Positions 24,616-32,704 of a DNA stretch of 57,125 bases are shown piece after piece. Numbering within the stretch: position 1 is the first letter of the stretch; every line of letters begins with the position of its first letter. Below the pieces are notes generated by a model. That model was not told the DNA's origin, did not search any database, and saw only the letters and a list, made by a program, of their open reading frames with translations. Source of the stretch: Aphanothece hegewaldii CCALA 016 (GTDB lineage Bacteria; Cyanobacteriota; Cyanobacteriia; Cyanobacteriales; Microcystaceae); NCBI RefSeq assembly GCF_003007785.1, contig NZ_PXOH01000028.1:1-57125 (forward strand), read 5' to 3'. The translations under genes and the position numbers were made by a program.

Positions 24616-24798
24616 ATGACACAGACTACATTCATACAGATCCCCCTAGAGTTAATTAAATATGTTCGATCGCTCTCTCTTGATGGAACTCAATACGATT
24701 TACTCAGTTCTCAGACAGAGCTAGAAAAGCTGACCGATGTAGAAGCTGCCTGTTTTTCATTCAATGTATTTGTCACGGGTGAGGAGGTGCAGGGATGA
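24616..24798 (+). CDS. Small hypothetical protein leading the replication module
   Basis: 60 residues, MTQTTFIQIPLELIKYVRSL..., ending VFVTGEEVQG. Its stop overlaps the next ATG by 4 nt (ATGA), so translation is coupled to the Rep-like protein. The motif FIQIPLELIKYVRSLSLDGT resembles short proteins that precede replication initiator-like genes on cyanobacterial plasmids. Confidence 0.6.
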   Translation: MTQTTFIQIPLELIKYVRSLSLDGTQYDLLSSQTELEKLTDVEAACFSFNVFVTGEEVQG

Positions 24799-25712
24799 AT
24801 ATTAAAGTGAAATTTTATCCTCTTACCCCAGAAATAGGACGCAAGCTGAGAAAAGCTAAATTGACGGCGGCTGAATGGCGAATTTGGTCTTATTTGGTAG
24901 AGCTTGACCCTTGGGGCGACCATTACATTGATGTCAGAACCTTCACTATCATGTCTGAGTGCGACGTAAGTAAAGCGACAGTTTACAGAGCGATCGCTAA
25001 GTTCCAAGAGCTTGAACTGTTCGACTTTCAAGATAAAGGTTTCAGCATCAAAAACCAACAGGGCATCTCAAAGTTGACACAATCTGCACCCTCAGACGAG
25101 CGAAATACAACCTCACCAAAAAAGTTAAGAAAAGGTTATCGCAAAAATGAGACTGAAATTTCAAAAATGAGACTTGATTCTCAAATCTGCGAAACGAGTC
25201 TCAAAAATGAGACTGAAATTTCAAAAATGAGACTTGATTCTCAAATCTGCGAAAATCAAACCCCAGAACCCTTGCCTGAAATGGTTTCTAGCTCTCCTCA
25301 GACTATTCAGACTTATTCAGACTTTAAAAAGACTCTCTCAGAAGACGAGCGAGAGAGATTTTTTGATTTTGTAAAGCAACAAATTAAGAACTTCCGCGAT
25401 CCAATCAAGGATCTCGAAGCATGGCTGGCTTGTAAAAACGCAGCAGGTCAAAATCGTTGGGAGGTGTATTACAAAATGTATCAACCTTCTCTCAAGAATA
25501 AAGTTCAAAATGAAGACTCACCATGCGTCCAAAATTTAGACGGCTCAAAAACAAAACGCCTGAGTATACGTGAAGAAATCGAGCAACAACGACAGAAAGT
25601 CCTAGATTATTACGCTTCTTTGCCTGAAAACGAGGAAAAACCCGAAACTATAGCCGATAATCAAGCCTTAGAGGAAACCGAGCCACGTCAGGAGGAAAAC
25701 CCTGATGTCTGA
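24795..25712 (+). CDS. Winged-helix replication-initiator-like protein (lambda O/DnaD-like layout)
   Basis: 305 residues. The N-terminal winged-helix part (LRKAKLTAAEWRIWSYLVEL, CDVSKATVYRAIAKFQELEL) occupies about 1-90. A linker with a tandem duplication of KNETEISKMRLDSQICE (about 117-154) follows, then a helical domain (RERFFDFVKQQIKNFRD, EAWLACKNAAGQNRWEVYYK) and an acidic tail. It overlaps dnaB by 8 nt. This gene order and the DNA repeats inside the coding sequence recall phage lambda O/P, where O binds iterons within its own gene and recruits helicase. The initiator role is inferred from that layout. Confidence 0.65.
   Translation: MNIKVKFYPLTPEIGRKLRKAKLTAAEWRIWSYLVELDPWGDHYIDVRTFTIMSECDVSKATVYRAIAKFQELELFDFQDKGFSIKNQQGISKLTQSAPSDERNTTSPKKLRKGYRKNETEISKMRLDSQICETSLKNETEISKMRLDSQICENQTPEPLPEMVSSSPQTIQTYSDFKKTLSEDERERFFDFVKQQIKNFRDPIKDLEAWLACKNAAGQNRWEVYYKMYQPSLKNKVQNEDSPCVQNLDGSKTKRLSIREEIEQQRQKVLDYYASLPENEEKPETIADNQALEETEPRQEENPDV
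25143..25254 (+). repeat. Tandem 60-bp repeat with iteron-like AAAAATGAGACT units inside the Rep-like gene
   Basis: Positions 25143-25194 and 25203-25254 are identical over 52 bp with a 60-bp period. AAAAATGAGACT occurs four times (25143, 25163, 25203, 25223). At the junction AGTCTC-AAAAAT-GAGACT forms a perfect palindrome. A 60-bp period preserves the reading frame. Confidence 0.85.
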
Positions 25713-27051
25713 CCGTTTACCTCCGCAAAACATCGAAGCTGAAGAAGCGATTTTAGGTGGTCTTCTTCTTGATCCAAAAGCCTTAGACCGCATTGTCAAT
25801 GAACTTCCCCCCGATGCGTTTTATGTTGAAGCTCACCGCAAGATTTATCAAGCAGCACTTGCCCTTCATCGAATTGGGCAACCCACTGATTTGATGACCG
25901 TTTCGGCTTATTTAGCAGATTTTGGGGAACTCAACTGGATTGGTGGATTAGGACGGCTGGCGCAGTTGGTAGATCGTACTGTTTCAGCCGTGAACATTGA
26001 TCGCTATGCGGCTTTGGTGATGGATAAGTATCTACGGCGTGAACTGAGTCGAACGGGAATGCAGATCCATGATCTAGCTCATGATATGACGAGTGAGCTT
26101 AATACAGTGTTATACCAATCTGAACAACAGTTATTTCAAGTGTCAAATCGAAAACGGTCATCAAAAACACAGTCTAATCTCGATGTAGCGATCGCGGCTT
26201 ACAACGAGCTAGAGAACGAAAATCCCATTTATCCCACTGGAATCTATGATCTCGATGAACTGATTGCAGGATTTGAGCCAGGAACGCTGACAATACTTGC
26301 AGGACGACCATCTATGGGTAAATCTTTCTGTGCGATGTTCCTCACTTTACAGATGATCATCAAGCATCAGTTACCTGTAATGTTTTTCTCGCTGGAGATG
26401 ACGGCGAAACAGTTAGAGTATCGGCTGTGGAGTTTGCTGAGTGTTCATCCTGCTTACCATGATTTTGCTCTTGTTCCGTTGATGAGCGATCGCATACGAC
26501 AACATCGGGCTGGAGCGAAGAAATTAATTGAGCCAGAGATGGATACGATTACAAGAATTATGAGCTTTGCTGCTGATTTACCGCTTTACTTCAACGATGA
26601 CCGAGGGATTACTGTTAGTGGAATGGCTTCAGAATGCCGTCGTCTGATTAGTGAAGGGAAAAATCTAGGCTTGGTGGTGGTGGACTACTTGCAAATGATG
26701 GCAGGTGATACTAGAGAGGGCAATCGAAGTTATGAACTCGGTGATGTTGCTCGTGAGCTTTATAAGATGGCAGGAGATCTTAATGTACCAATTCTCGCTT
26801 TAAGCCAGATCTCACGAGCGGTAGAAACGAGGAATAATAAACGCCCTTTGATGTCGGATCTCAGTCAGTCGGGAATCCTTGAGATGGTTGCTGATAACAT
26901 CATCATGGCTTATCGAGATGAATACTATAACCCTGATACACCAGACCGAGAGGTACTAGAACTGATTGTCAGCAAAGCCAGACACGGCAGCACTGGTACG
27001 GTGAAGTGTCTGTTTGAACCGTCCTATGGTCTGATTAGAAACATGAGGTGA
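25705..27051 (+). CDS. dnaB: Replicative DNA helicase, plasmid DnaB type
   Basis: 448 residues, full length for DnaB and without an intein. The N-terminal domain starts RLPPQNIEAEEAILGGLLLD. The RecA-like domain has Walker A GRPSMGKS (about 198-205), FFSLEMTAKQLEYRL, Walker B LGLVVVDYLQMM and the DLSQSGILEMVADNII, RDEYY and KARHGSTGTVKC motifs near the end. A strong AGGAGG site overlaps the end of the Rep-like gene. It unwinds DNA at the fork, presumably loaded by the upstream protein. Confidence 0.95.
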   Translation: MSDRLPPQNIEAEEAILGGLLLDPKALDRIVNELPPDAFYVEAHRKIYQAALALHRIGQPTDLMTVSAYLADFGELNWIGGLGRLAQLVDRTVSAVNIDRYAALVMDKYLRRELSRTGMQIHDLAHDMTSELNTVLYQSEQQLFQVSNRKRSSKTQSNLDVAIAAYNELENENPIYPTGIYDLDELIAGFEPGTLTILAGRPSMGKSFCAMFLTLQMIIKHQLPVMFFSLEMTAKQLEYRLWSLLSVHPAYHDFALVPLMSDRIRQHRAGAKKLIEPEMDTITRIMSFAADLPLYFNDDRGITVSGMASECRRLISEGKNLGLVVVDYLQMMAGDTREGNRSYELGDVARELYKMAGDLNVPILALSQISRAVETRNNKRPLMSDLSQSGILEMVADNIIMAYRDEYYNPDTPDREVLELIVSKARHGSTGTVKCLFEPSYGLIRNMR

Positions 27052-27056
27052 TGGTC

Positions 27057-27851
27057 ATGAAAGTAGGCGATGCCACAGAGTGGGGACAATTGCACTCAGA
27101 AAAGCCTTCTAGAAGTCCCAGTTGTGCGAGTCAAATCATCAGTGTGTCTGACGGCTGTGGTGTTTGCAGTTCGTTACTAGGGGATATAAAAAACAGCCCC
27201 AGTAATAATGATTTATCTCAAGATTTACTAGGGGAGAAAAACAGCCCCAGTAAAATAACTAATCATTTAACCCCTAGTAATACTAGCCCCAGTAAAAGTA
27301 AACGGGATTGGGGCGAGGGGAATGGTTATATCGAGTGGCGCATTATTACTCGAAATGGCAAGGACTATCCACAGGCTTACTATCACTGGAAGGAGGGAAA
27401 TAAGAAACGCAGTAAATACATTCCGAAGCATCTCATCGAACGAATAGCGATCGCTGAGGCACAGAAGCGGCCTGTAAGCGAAATATTAGAGTTGTTGAGG
27501 GTGACGCTAGAACCTGAATCGAAATCGTTACTAGGGGAGAAAAACAGCCCCAGTAAAAGTAGTAATACTGTGACCCCTAGTAAGACTAGCCCCAGTAAAA
27601 CAAGACGAGTCAAGGGTGAAGGATCGGGTTCGATTCACTGGAAACCCTGTAAGCGCAAGGATAAGGCTACTGGTCAGGTTATCGGGGAATATCTACAGCC
27701 TTGGTATCATTACGAGATTTGGGAAGAAGGTGATCGGTTAGTAAAGAAAACGGCTTATATACCGCAGAGGTTATTAAGTGAGATAGAGAGAATGGAAGAG
27801 GAAAAAGCCCCGATTAGGGAAATTTTAAGAGTTTTAAAGGTTAATATTTGA
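27057..27851 (+). CDS. Protein with two copies of a plasmid-specific domain
   Basis: About 264 residues from ATG 27057 (GAGG 8 nt upstream); GTG 27048 and ATG 27051 are alternatives. Two related domains are visible: GEGNGYIEWRIITRNGKDYP...KRSKYIPKHLIERIAIAE and GEGSGSIHWKPCKRKDKATG...KTAYIPQRLLSEIERMEEEK, each ending PVSEIL/PIREIL. Linkers carry LLGEKNSPSK repeats. The same domain ends the next gene and a remnant at 28815. A basic, aromatic domain in a replication operon suggests DNA binding; no established family name is known to me. Confidence 0.7.
   Translation: MKVGDATEWGQLHSEKPSRSPSCASQIISVSDGCGVCSSLLGDIKNSPSNNDLSQDLLGEKNSPSKITNHLTPSNTSPSKSKRDWGEGNGYIEWRIITRNGKDYPQAYYHWKEGNKKRSKYIPKHLIERIAIAEAQKRPVSEILELLRVTLEPESKSLLGEKNSPSKSSNTVTPSKTSPSKTRRVKGEGSGSIHWKPCKRKDKATGQVIGEYLQPWYHYEIWEEGDRLVKKTAYIPQRLLSEIERMEEEKAPIREILRVLKVNI
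27176..27600 (+). repeat. Interspersed TTACTAGGGG / CCCCAGTAA repeat units
   Basis: TTACTAGGGGAGAAAAACAG followed by CCCCAGTAAAA occurs at about 27227 and 27530, with a variant near 27175. CCCCTAGTAA-type inverted versions occur near 27281 and 27574. The halves are near-palindromic and encode the LLGEKNSPSK and TPSxTSPSK linkers. Confidence 0.7.
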
Positions 27852-27928
27852 GAAAATAGAGTAATAGTAAAAATGTTCGGCAGTGCTGCGAACACCCCGA
27901 ACACGGTAAACCTAAACAGGAGGCTTAC

Positions 27929-28756
27929 ATGAGTATCATAATTCATGAGACGAACGGCTTAGAAATTGATCAGCGTCGTGAGGATGGGTATATCAATCTA
28001 ACTCAAATGGCGCAGGCGAATGGAAAAAAGCTAAATGACTATTTACGCTTAGAAACAACAAAAACATTTTTAGAAGAACTTTGTAAGGTTACGGGAATCC
28101 CCGTATCCAAGTTGATTCAGATTCGCAAAGGGAAACCAGCCAACTTACAAGGCACGTGGGGACACCCACAGATTGCGATCCACTGCGGTCAGTGGTGCAG
28201 TGCTAAGTTTGCCGTGTTAGTCAGTGGATGGGTGGTAACTTGGATGATGACGGCTCAAAATCCTATCCAACATACACAGCCTAAGTTTGAGGCACAAGAA
28301 ACGATTAAAGCTTACACAGAAGGTATTCAAGCTCTTAATCGTGTTATCCATACAGCGATCCATCAGCAAACCAACCTGATTCGAGATTCTTTAGAACTGG
28401 TTAATAACGATATTCCTCCTATCACTTTTACTGCTTCTCGGAAGTCGGAAAATATAAATGAGCCTCAGATAGCTATTGACATTCAGCCATTAAAAGATGA
28501 CATGACCGCCCCTACAGAATCTCCTAAGAGCGTCAGATCCAGACGGCAACAAGGTTATGGTAGTGGCTATATCTATTGGCGAACCTACAAAGGGAAGTAT
28601 CATCAGGCTTTCTATCACTATGAGCTATGGCGTAATAGTGAGCGTCATGTTAAATCCAGCCGATATATCCCCAAAAAGTTAGTATCAGAAGTTCAACGAC
28701 TTGATGAGGAAAAAGCACCAGTGATGGAAATTCTAAAGCTATTAGATACAGATTGA
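27929..28756 (+). CDS. KilA-N domain protein with the plasmid-specific C-terminal domain
   Basis: 275 residues after an AGGAGG site. The KilA-N DNA-binding domain spans about 5-110: DGYINLTQMAQANGKKLNDY, LRLETTKTFLEEL, then GTWGHPQIAIHCGQWCSAKF. A helical middle leads to a C-terminal copy (about 205-274) of the domain duplicated in the previous gene: GYGSGYIYWRTYKGKYHQAF, YHYELWRN, SRYIPKKLVSEVQRLDEEKA. KilA-N proteins are phage/plasmid regulators. The shared C-terminal domain suggests these genes act on a common DNA site or partner. Confidence 0.85.
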   Translation: MSIIIHETNGLEIDQRREDGYINLTQMAQANGKKLNDYLRLETTKTFLEELCKVTGIPVSKLIQIRKGKPANLQGTWGHPQIAIHCGQWCSAKFAVLVSGWVVTWMMTAQNPIQHTQPKFEAQETIKAYTEGIQALNRVIHTAIHQQTNLIRDSLELVNNDIPPITFTASRKSENINEPQIAIDIQPLKDDMTAPTESPKSVRSRRQQGYGSGYIYWRTYKGKYHQAFYHYELWRNSERHVKSSRYIPKKLVSEVQRLDEEKAPVMEILKLLDTD

Positions 28757-28814
28757 AGACTGATAGCGATCGCATAATCGCCCTTACAAGCATCGGGAGG
28801 AGGGCGATCAACTC

Positions 28815-28925
28815 AAAAAGGGAACGGCTTACAATCCGCAGAGGTTATTAAGTGAGATAAAAAGATTAGAGGATGAAAAAGCCTCAGTCAGGGAAATTTT
28901 AAAGGTTTTAAGAGTGAAGAATTGA
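28815..28925 (+). pseudogene. Remnant copy of the plasmid-specific domain
   Basis: 37 codons, KKGTAYNPQRLLSEIKRLED then EKASVREILKVLRVKN and a stop, closely matching the end of the 27057 gene (KKTAYIPQRLLSEIERMEEE...). DNA similarity is high (GCAGAGGTTATTAAGTGAGA in both). No start or upstream half remains, so it is a truncated duplicate. Confidence 0.8.
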
Positions 28926-29065
28926 GAAGATGAAGTATCAGGAACATCCATAGATATAATTTGGAGAATATCTCTAAATTTTCCTGATATCATTCCCTAT
29001 AGGGTGAATATACCGAAAAATTCTTTAATTTATCCTATATAGGTTAAATAGACGGAGAGTTTTAG

Positions 29066-29071
29066 TATAAT
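29066..29071 (+). promoter_or_regulatory. -10 element ahead of the cassette array
   Basis: TATAAT at 29066-29071 with only a weak -35 region lies 6 nt before the GTTAGGC core site at 29077-29083. It could act as the promoter for both cassette genes. Upstream are two similar segments beginning CCTATAGGGTGAATA and CCTATATAGGTTAAATA (about 29003 and 29034). Confidence 0.4.
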
Positions 29072-29140
29072 CATTAGTTAGGCTGAAAGTCGTTCTAGAT
29101 GCAGCTAGGATACATAAAGTAAGTCTTGAGGGATCGCAAA

Positions 29141-29653
29141 ATGCCAAGTCAGAATGTAGATTTAATCCGAACCCTCTTCCAAAGTCGCTTAACGACCCTT
29201 GAGCATCTCTTGAAGTCGGCTCAATCTCATTTTGGTGATGATGAGTCGTTCCTAATAAAGCGCATTGCGGCTGATATGTTTCCCTTCGGTACACAAATTG
29301 CTTTCACCTGCAATCAACCACGCAACTTTGCTCTCTGGTGTAATGGTAAACCTGCGAATAATCTAGATCCAGATGTCACATCTCTCGCACAGGCATACGG
29401 ACACATCGCAAATACCAAGGAACTTCTTTTAGGTATTAATATTGAAGATGCAAAGCTAGCTGAGATGACGCGCATTTACGAGGGGCAGAGCCTCTACATT
29501 GAGTTGTCTGGTCATGCCTATGTCAATGAGTTTTTAATTCCAAACTTTTACTTCCATATGGTCACGGCTTATGGCATTCTTCGTATGGCTGGTGTGCCAA
29601 TTGGAAAACGAGATTACATGATGCACTTGGTACCATTAATAAGAACGGAATAA
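29141..29653 (+). CDS. DUF1993 family protein (cassette 1)
   Basis: 170 residues from ATG 29141 (MPSQNVDLIRTLFQSRLTTL); a TTG 15 nt earlier is possible. AADMFPFGTQIAFTCNQPRN in the first half and IPNFYFHMVTAYGILRMAGV, IGKRDYM at the end are the DUF1993 signature, a four-helix DinB-like fold without known reaction. It lies between two integron core sites with its stop only 2 nt before the attC-like site, the tight packing typical of gene cassettes. Confidence 0.85.
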   Translation: MPSQNVDLIRTLFQSRLTTLEHLLKSAQSHFGDDESFLIKRIAADMFPFGTQIAFTCNQPRNFALWCNGKPANNLDPDVTSLAQAYGHIANTKELLLGINIEDAKLAEMTRIYEGQSLYIELSGHAYVNEFLIPNFYFHMVTAYGILRMAGVPIGKRDYMMHLVPLIRTE

Positions 29654-29654
29654 A

Positions 29655-29741
29655 GCCTAATAAATCGGCTGGAACGGATTGTGGAGAAACCTTGGTGGTG
29701 TTGCAAAGGTTACTTACAGTCGCTCAGGCGGAACGTTGGGC
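29655..29741 (+). repeat. attC-like site 1
   Basis: 87 nt from GCCTAAT (29655-29661) to GTTGGGC (29735-29741). The left arm AATCGGCTG pairs imperfectly with the reverse complement of the right arm (TCCGCCTG), leaving an extra base. This is weaker than attC 2 but has the right size, position and terminal boxes. Confidence 0.6.
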
Positions 29742-29785
29742 TGCTTTCTTGTTTTAATGACATTCGTATTGGATGGTGAACAATT

Positions 29786-30178
29786 ATGAGGGAAAATCAG
29801 CAGTTTCTGCAAAATTTATACGAAGCCTTCAACAAAGGCGATCTGGAAACAATCATCTCGGTGATGCACCCAGACGTGAAATGGGCGAACGGGGTAGAAG
29901 GCGGTTTTGTTTATGGACGCAATGCGGTGCGCGAATACTGGACGAATCAATATAAGGTGATTCAAGTGCAGCTTGAAACCTTAAAATTTGAGACAGATGA
30001 ACACAATCGAGATGTCGTTACCACTCATCAAATCGTCAGAGATTTGCAAGGCAATTTGCTCTTTCGTGCAACAATTCAGCAAATCTTTACCATTGAGAAT
30101 AGTTTGATTAGTCTTTATGAAATTGGCGGTACTGAAACAATTCAAGAAATGATTCATTCATACGAAAACTCCCAATGA
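29786..30178 (+). CDS. NTF2/SnoaL-like protein (cassette 2)
   Basis: 130 residues. FLQNLYEAFNKGDLETIISV, MHPDVKWANG and GRNAVREYWTNQYKVI form the cone-shaped alpha+beta NTF2-like fold, with RATIQQIFTIENSLISLYEI closing the sheet. Such proteins act as small-molecule isomerases or binding modules; the substrate cannot be read. The gene starts 45 nt after attC site 1 and ends 117 nt before attC site 2. Confidence 0.85.
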   Translation: MRENQQFLQNLYEAFNKGDLETIISVMHPDVKWANGVEGGFVYGRNAVREYWTNQYKVIQVQLETLKFETDEHNRDVVTTHQIVRDLQGNLLFRATIQQIFTIENSLISLYEIGGTETIQEMIHSYENSQ

Positions 30179-30294
30179 GTAATTGGGAAGGCAGTTACAA
30201 TTCGAGCCGTTGCTTTTACAGATCACAATGAAGAGGGGTTAGTAACTTCGGTCAGATTCTATACAGACACTTCACCGCTATTTGCATAATCACA

Positions 30295-30382
30295 GCCTAA
30301 CAATCCGCTTGCACCCGACCGTTTAGAGCCTTTTCGCTGAGTCCAAGAGGTTACTAGCGGCGGGTGAACGGGAACGTTAGAT
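30295..30382 (+). repeat. attC-like site 2
   Basis: 88 nt from GCCTAAC (30295-30301) to GTTAGAT (30376-30382), exact matches to RYYYAAC and GTTRRRY. The left arm CTTGCACCCGACCG pairs with the right arm CGGCGGGTGAAC after leaving out one G and one A, exactly the unpaired bases that give attC hairpins their polarity. The central part is variable. Confidence 0.8.
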
Positions 30383-30417
30383 CTAGTTCCTCCATAAAGC
30401 TTAATAGTCTAATACCT

Positions 30418-30609
30418 TTATAGGTTTAGAGTTTTTTGCAACTCCTCAATATTTCTAACCTGATTCCAATCTACATCAGCCGCTTTCAACAAGTCGATCG
30501 CTACCCCAATCAAATGCTGAGGATAAACCCGTTCAGCAGGTGGTACAAATTCAGTATTATTGTCCCTGACCAATGTTGCGATCGCTACTATTACCACAAT
30601 GGAAGCCAA
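30418..30609 (-). CDS. Short uncertain ORF
   Basis: 63 residues with VPPAERVYPQHLIGVAIDLL and WNQVRNIEELQKTLNL. The C-terminal half looks like real protein, possibly the end of a longer lost gene, while the first 14 residues overlap HIP1-containing DNA. It lies between the cassette array and a parA remnant. May be non-coding. Confidence 0.3.
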   Translation of the reverse strand: MASIVVIVAIATLVRDNNTEFVPPAERVYPQHLIGVAIDLLKAADVDWNQVRNIEELQKTLNL

Positions 30610-30697
30610 TTCAAAAATTCACCAATTTGACACGCTAAAACTTAATTCAGGTACAATATCGTCAAGACAACCAGCATTCAAAGCCACTCATAAACAA

Positions 30698-30793
30698 ATG
30701 TTGATCACTGTTGCTGGATTTAAAGGAGGAGTAGGAAAGACTACTACTGCTGTACATATAGCCTGCTATTTCTCCCTCGCTATGGTGATTTAG
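30698..30793 (+). pseudogene. parA: Truncated parA (N-terminal fragment)
   Basis: ATG 30698 reads MLITVAGFKGGVGKTTTAVH followed by IACYFSLAMVI and a stop. The deviant Walker A KGGVGKT is the hallmark of ParA/MinD ATPases, here cut after about 25 residues. No continuation is seen in other frames. It is a leftover partition gene, probably from recombination with another plasmid next to the cassette array. Confidence 0.75.
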
Positions 30794-30967
30794 AGCAAAT
30801 ATCTCGACTCGGCGAGCAGTGATGCTCTTGGTACAAAAAGTCTGTGACGCTCAAAGAAGTCCGCGCACGTTTCTAGTTAAGTAAACTAATATTCATTAAT
30901 TGAAAGATAATCCTTCCATAACATCCCTCGTTTAAGATTTTGGATGTTCCTACAAACATCATTAATT

Positions 30968-32314
30968 ATGCGCGGCAAATACCAGTTGGTCTTGTTGGCT
31001 TTTCTAACAATTGCTCTGTCACTCTTCAATGACAAACGGGCGATCGCTACTGCTATAGTCATTCCAACAGTCGAAACTCCTGAAGTATTAGATGAAATTG
31101 TTTCACCATCTGGGGATGCAGACGATCCCGCGATCTGGCTTCATCCAACTAATCCAGCTTTGAGCTTAGTTGTCGGAACCGTTAAAGATGCAGGGCTGCG
31201 GGTTTATGATTTAGAGGGAAGCCTGATACAGACGATTTCCCCAGATAATATTCGCTATAACAATGTCGATCTGCTTTACAATTTCAATATAGGTGGTCAA
31301 AGTGTCGATCTAGCCATCGCTTCAGACCGTCGCAACGATACACTAGCCATCTTCAAAATCGACCCGACGACTAGACTTCTCGAAAATATTACCTCTCCAA
31401 ATATCGGAACTATTTTCACTCCAGTAGGGGAAACTTCCAACGGGACAACTACTGCTTATGGATTAGCCACTTATCGCAGTCCACTTTCCAACCGTGATTA
31501 CGTGTTTGTTAGCCAGAGAGAAGCAGGGACGATCGCACAACTAGAATTATTTGATGATAGCTCAGGTGGAGTTACTGCCAGTCTGGTACGGACGTTAACT
31601 TTACCAATTCCTCCAGGAGGTGAATTAGAAGATGCTCAGATTGAAGGAATGGTCGCCGATGTTGAACTGGGATATCTTTATGCCGGACAAGAAAACCGAG
31701 GGATTTGGAAGTTTTCGGCTGAACCACAAGGGGGAGAAACAGCAACCTTGATTGATGCAGTTAAACCAGAAGGAACTCATCTCGAAGCGGACGTAGAAGG
31801 ATTAACAATTTACTATGGTTCGGACGGAACGGGTTACCTTTTAGCTTCCAGTCAAGGAGACAATACTTTCGCTATCTATCAGCGACAAGGAAATAATCAG
31901 TATCTCGATAGTTTTACAATTGGTGCATCAGCTACTATTGATTCGGTAGAAGAATCCGATGGTGCAGCCGTCTTAAATGTACCTCTAGGTGAGCAGTTCC
32001 CTTTTGGTTTGTTTGTCACCCAAGATGGTTCTAACGCGCCAGAAGTGCCTTTCTTCGATGAAGAGGATCAGGAGTTCGTTAATGTCAGTAGCAATTTTAA
32101 ATATGTTGCTTGGGATGCGATCGCAAATACTTTCTCTCCTGATTCTTTGTTAATTGAGCCAAGTGGCTTTGACCCTCGTCAACCAAATCGTCAACTCATC
32201 TCGGCGATTCCTGAATCCTCTATATCGGGTTGGGGTTGGCTAGTCTTGCTAGGATTAGGATTTGTCTCTCGTTGCTCTTTAAAGGTGAAAATCATCAGAC
32301 CAAATCGCTTCTAG
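30968..32314 (+). CDS. Beta-propeller phytase with C-terminal sorting-type tail
   Basis: About 448 residues from ATG 30968, with a Sec signal (YQLVLLAFLTIALSLF). DADDPAIWLHP, GTVKDAGLRVYDLEG, SDRRNDTLAIFKID, QIEGMVADVELGYLYAGQEN, GIWKF and ADVEGLTIYY are the six-bladed 3-phytase signature, with Ca-binding acidic residues. The end has a PEP-CTERM-like tail: IPESSISGWGWLVLLGLGF then basic residues. It would release phosphate from phytate or related compounds at the cell exterior. Other secreted phosphodiesterases lie at 35379 and 37824. Confidence 0.9.
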   Translation: MRGKYQLVLLAFLTIALSLFNDKRAIATAIVIPTVETPEVLDEIVSPSGDADDPAIWLHPTNPALSLVVGTVKDAGLRVYDLEGSLIQTISPDNIRYNNVDLLYNFNIGGQSVDLAIASDRRNDTLAIFKIDPTTRLLENITSPNIGTIFTPVGETSNGTTTAYGLATYRSPLSNRDYVFVSQREAGTIAQLELFDDSSGGVTASLVRTLTLPIPPGGELEDAQIEGMVADVELGYLYAGQENRGIWKFSAEPQGGETATLIDAVKPEGTHLEADVEGLTIYYGSDGTGYLLASSQGDNTFAIYQRQGNNQYLDSFTIGASATIDSVEESDGAAVLNVPLGEQFPFGLFVTQDGSNAPEVPFFDEEDQEFVNVSSNFKYVAWDAIANTFSPDSLLIEPSGFDPRQPNRQLISAIPESSISGWGWLVLLGLGFVSRCSLKVKIIRPNRF

Positions 32315-32340
32315 GAAAGTTAACTTAGATAAATAATTGA

Positions 32341-32616
32341 ATGATCACAGTACGAGCGATGTATTGCCCAATGGGTTTGGATTGCCAAGTTATGACGGGA
32401 CAGAATTACAACTGCTCCAATGCTTCAGAGTGCCTCGAACATTCGAGGAAAAACTCGATGGTTAAAACTGTGTTTTTCTTATTAAATCAGCAAATGTGTC
32501 GCTTAGAAGATATTAAAGTTAATGAACAACCTTTAACTGAACTGCTGGCAGAATCTAACCAAGATTTAGAGTCTTTTTTAAGTAACCTAAATTCATTCTC
32601 GGTTGGTGGTATGTAG
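32341..32616 (+). CDS. Small Cys-containing hypothetical protein
   Basis: 91 residues. The N-terminal CPMGLDCQVMTGQNYNCSNA then CLEHSR has four cysteines and a His that could bind metal. The C-terminal half is helical (PLTELLAESNQDLESFLSNL). It lies before the parA promoter region. Similar short CPMGxxC proteins occur in cyanobacteria without known function. Confidence 0.6.
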   Translation: MITVRAMYCPMGLDCQVMTGQNYNCSNASECLEHSRKNSMVKTVFFLLNQQMCRLEDIKVNEQPLTELLAESNQDLESFLSNLNSFSVGGM

Positions 32617-32704
32617 GAGAACTTAATAGACAACTCATGCACGGCAGGAAAAAAGCAGTAAGGAACGCATTGACCAAATAATTAGTCAAGACGTAGAAAC
32701 TAAT

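Larger units (their letters stand above)
29078..30376 (+). mobile_element. Integron-type cassette array of two gene cassettes, no integrase
   Basis: Core sites GTTAGGC (29077), GTTGGGC (29735) and GTTAGAT (30376) fit GTTRRRY and delimit two segments of about 658 and 641 bp. Each has one plus-strand gene followed by a folded attC-like site. The first boundary lacks a left attC half, so it may be an attI-like point or the array edge. No intI was found in the window; the tyrosine recombinase at 8103 lacks neighbours linking it to the array. Confidence 0.75.
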
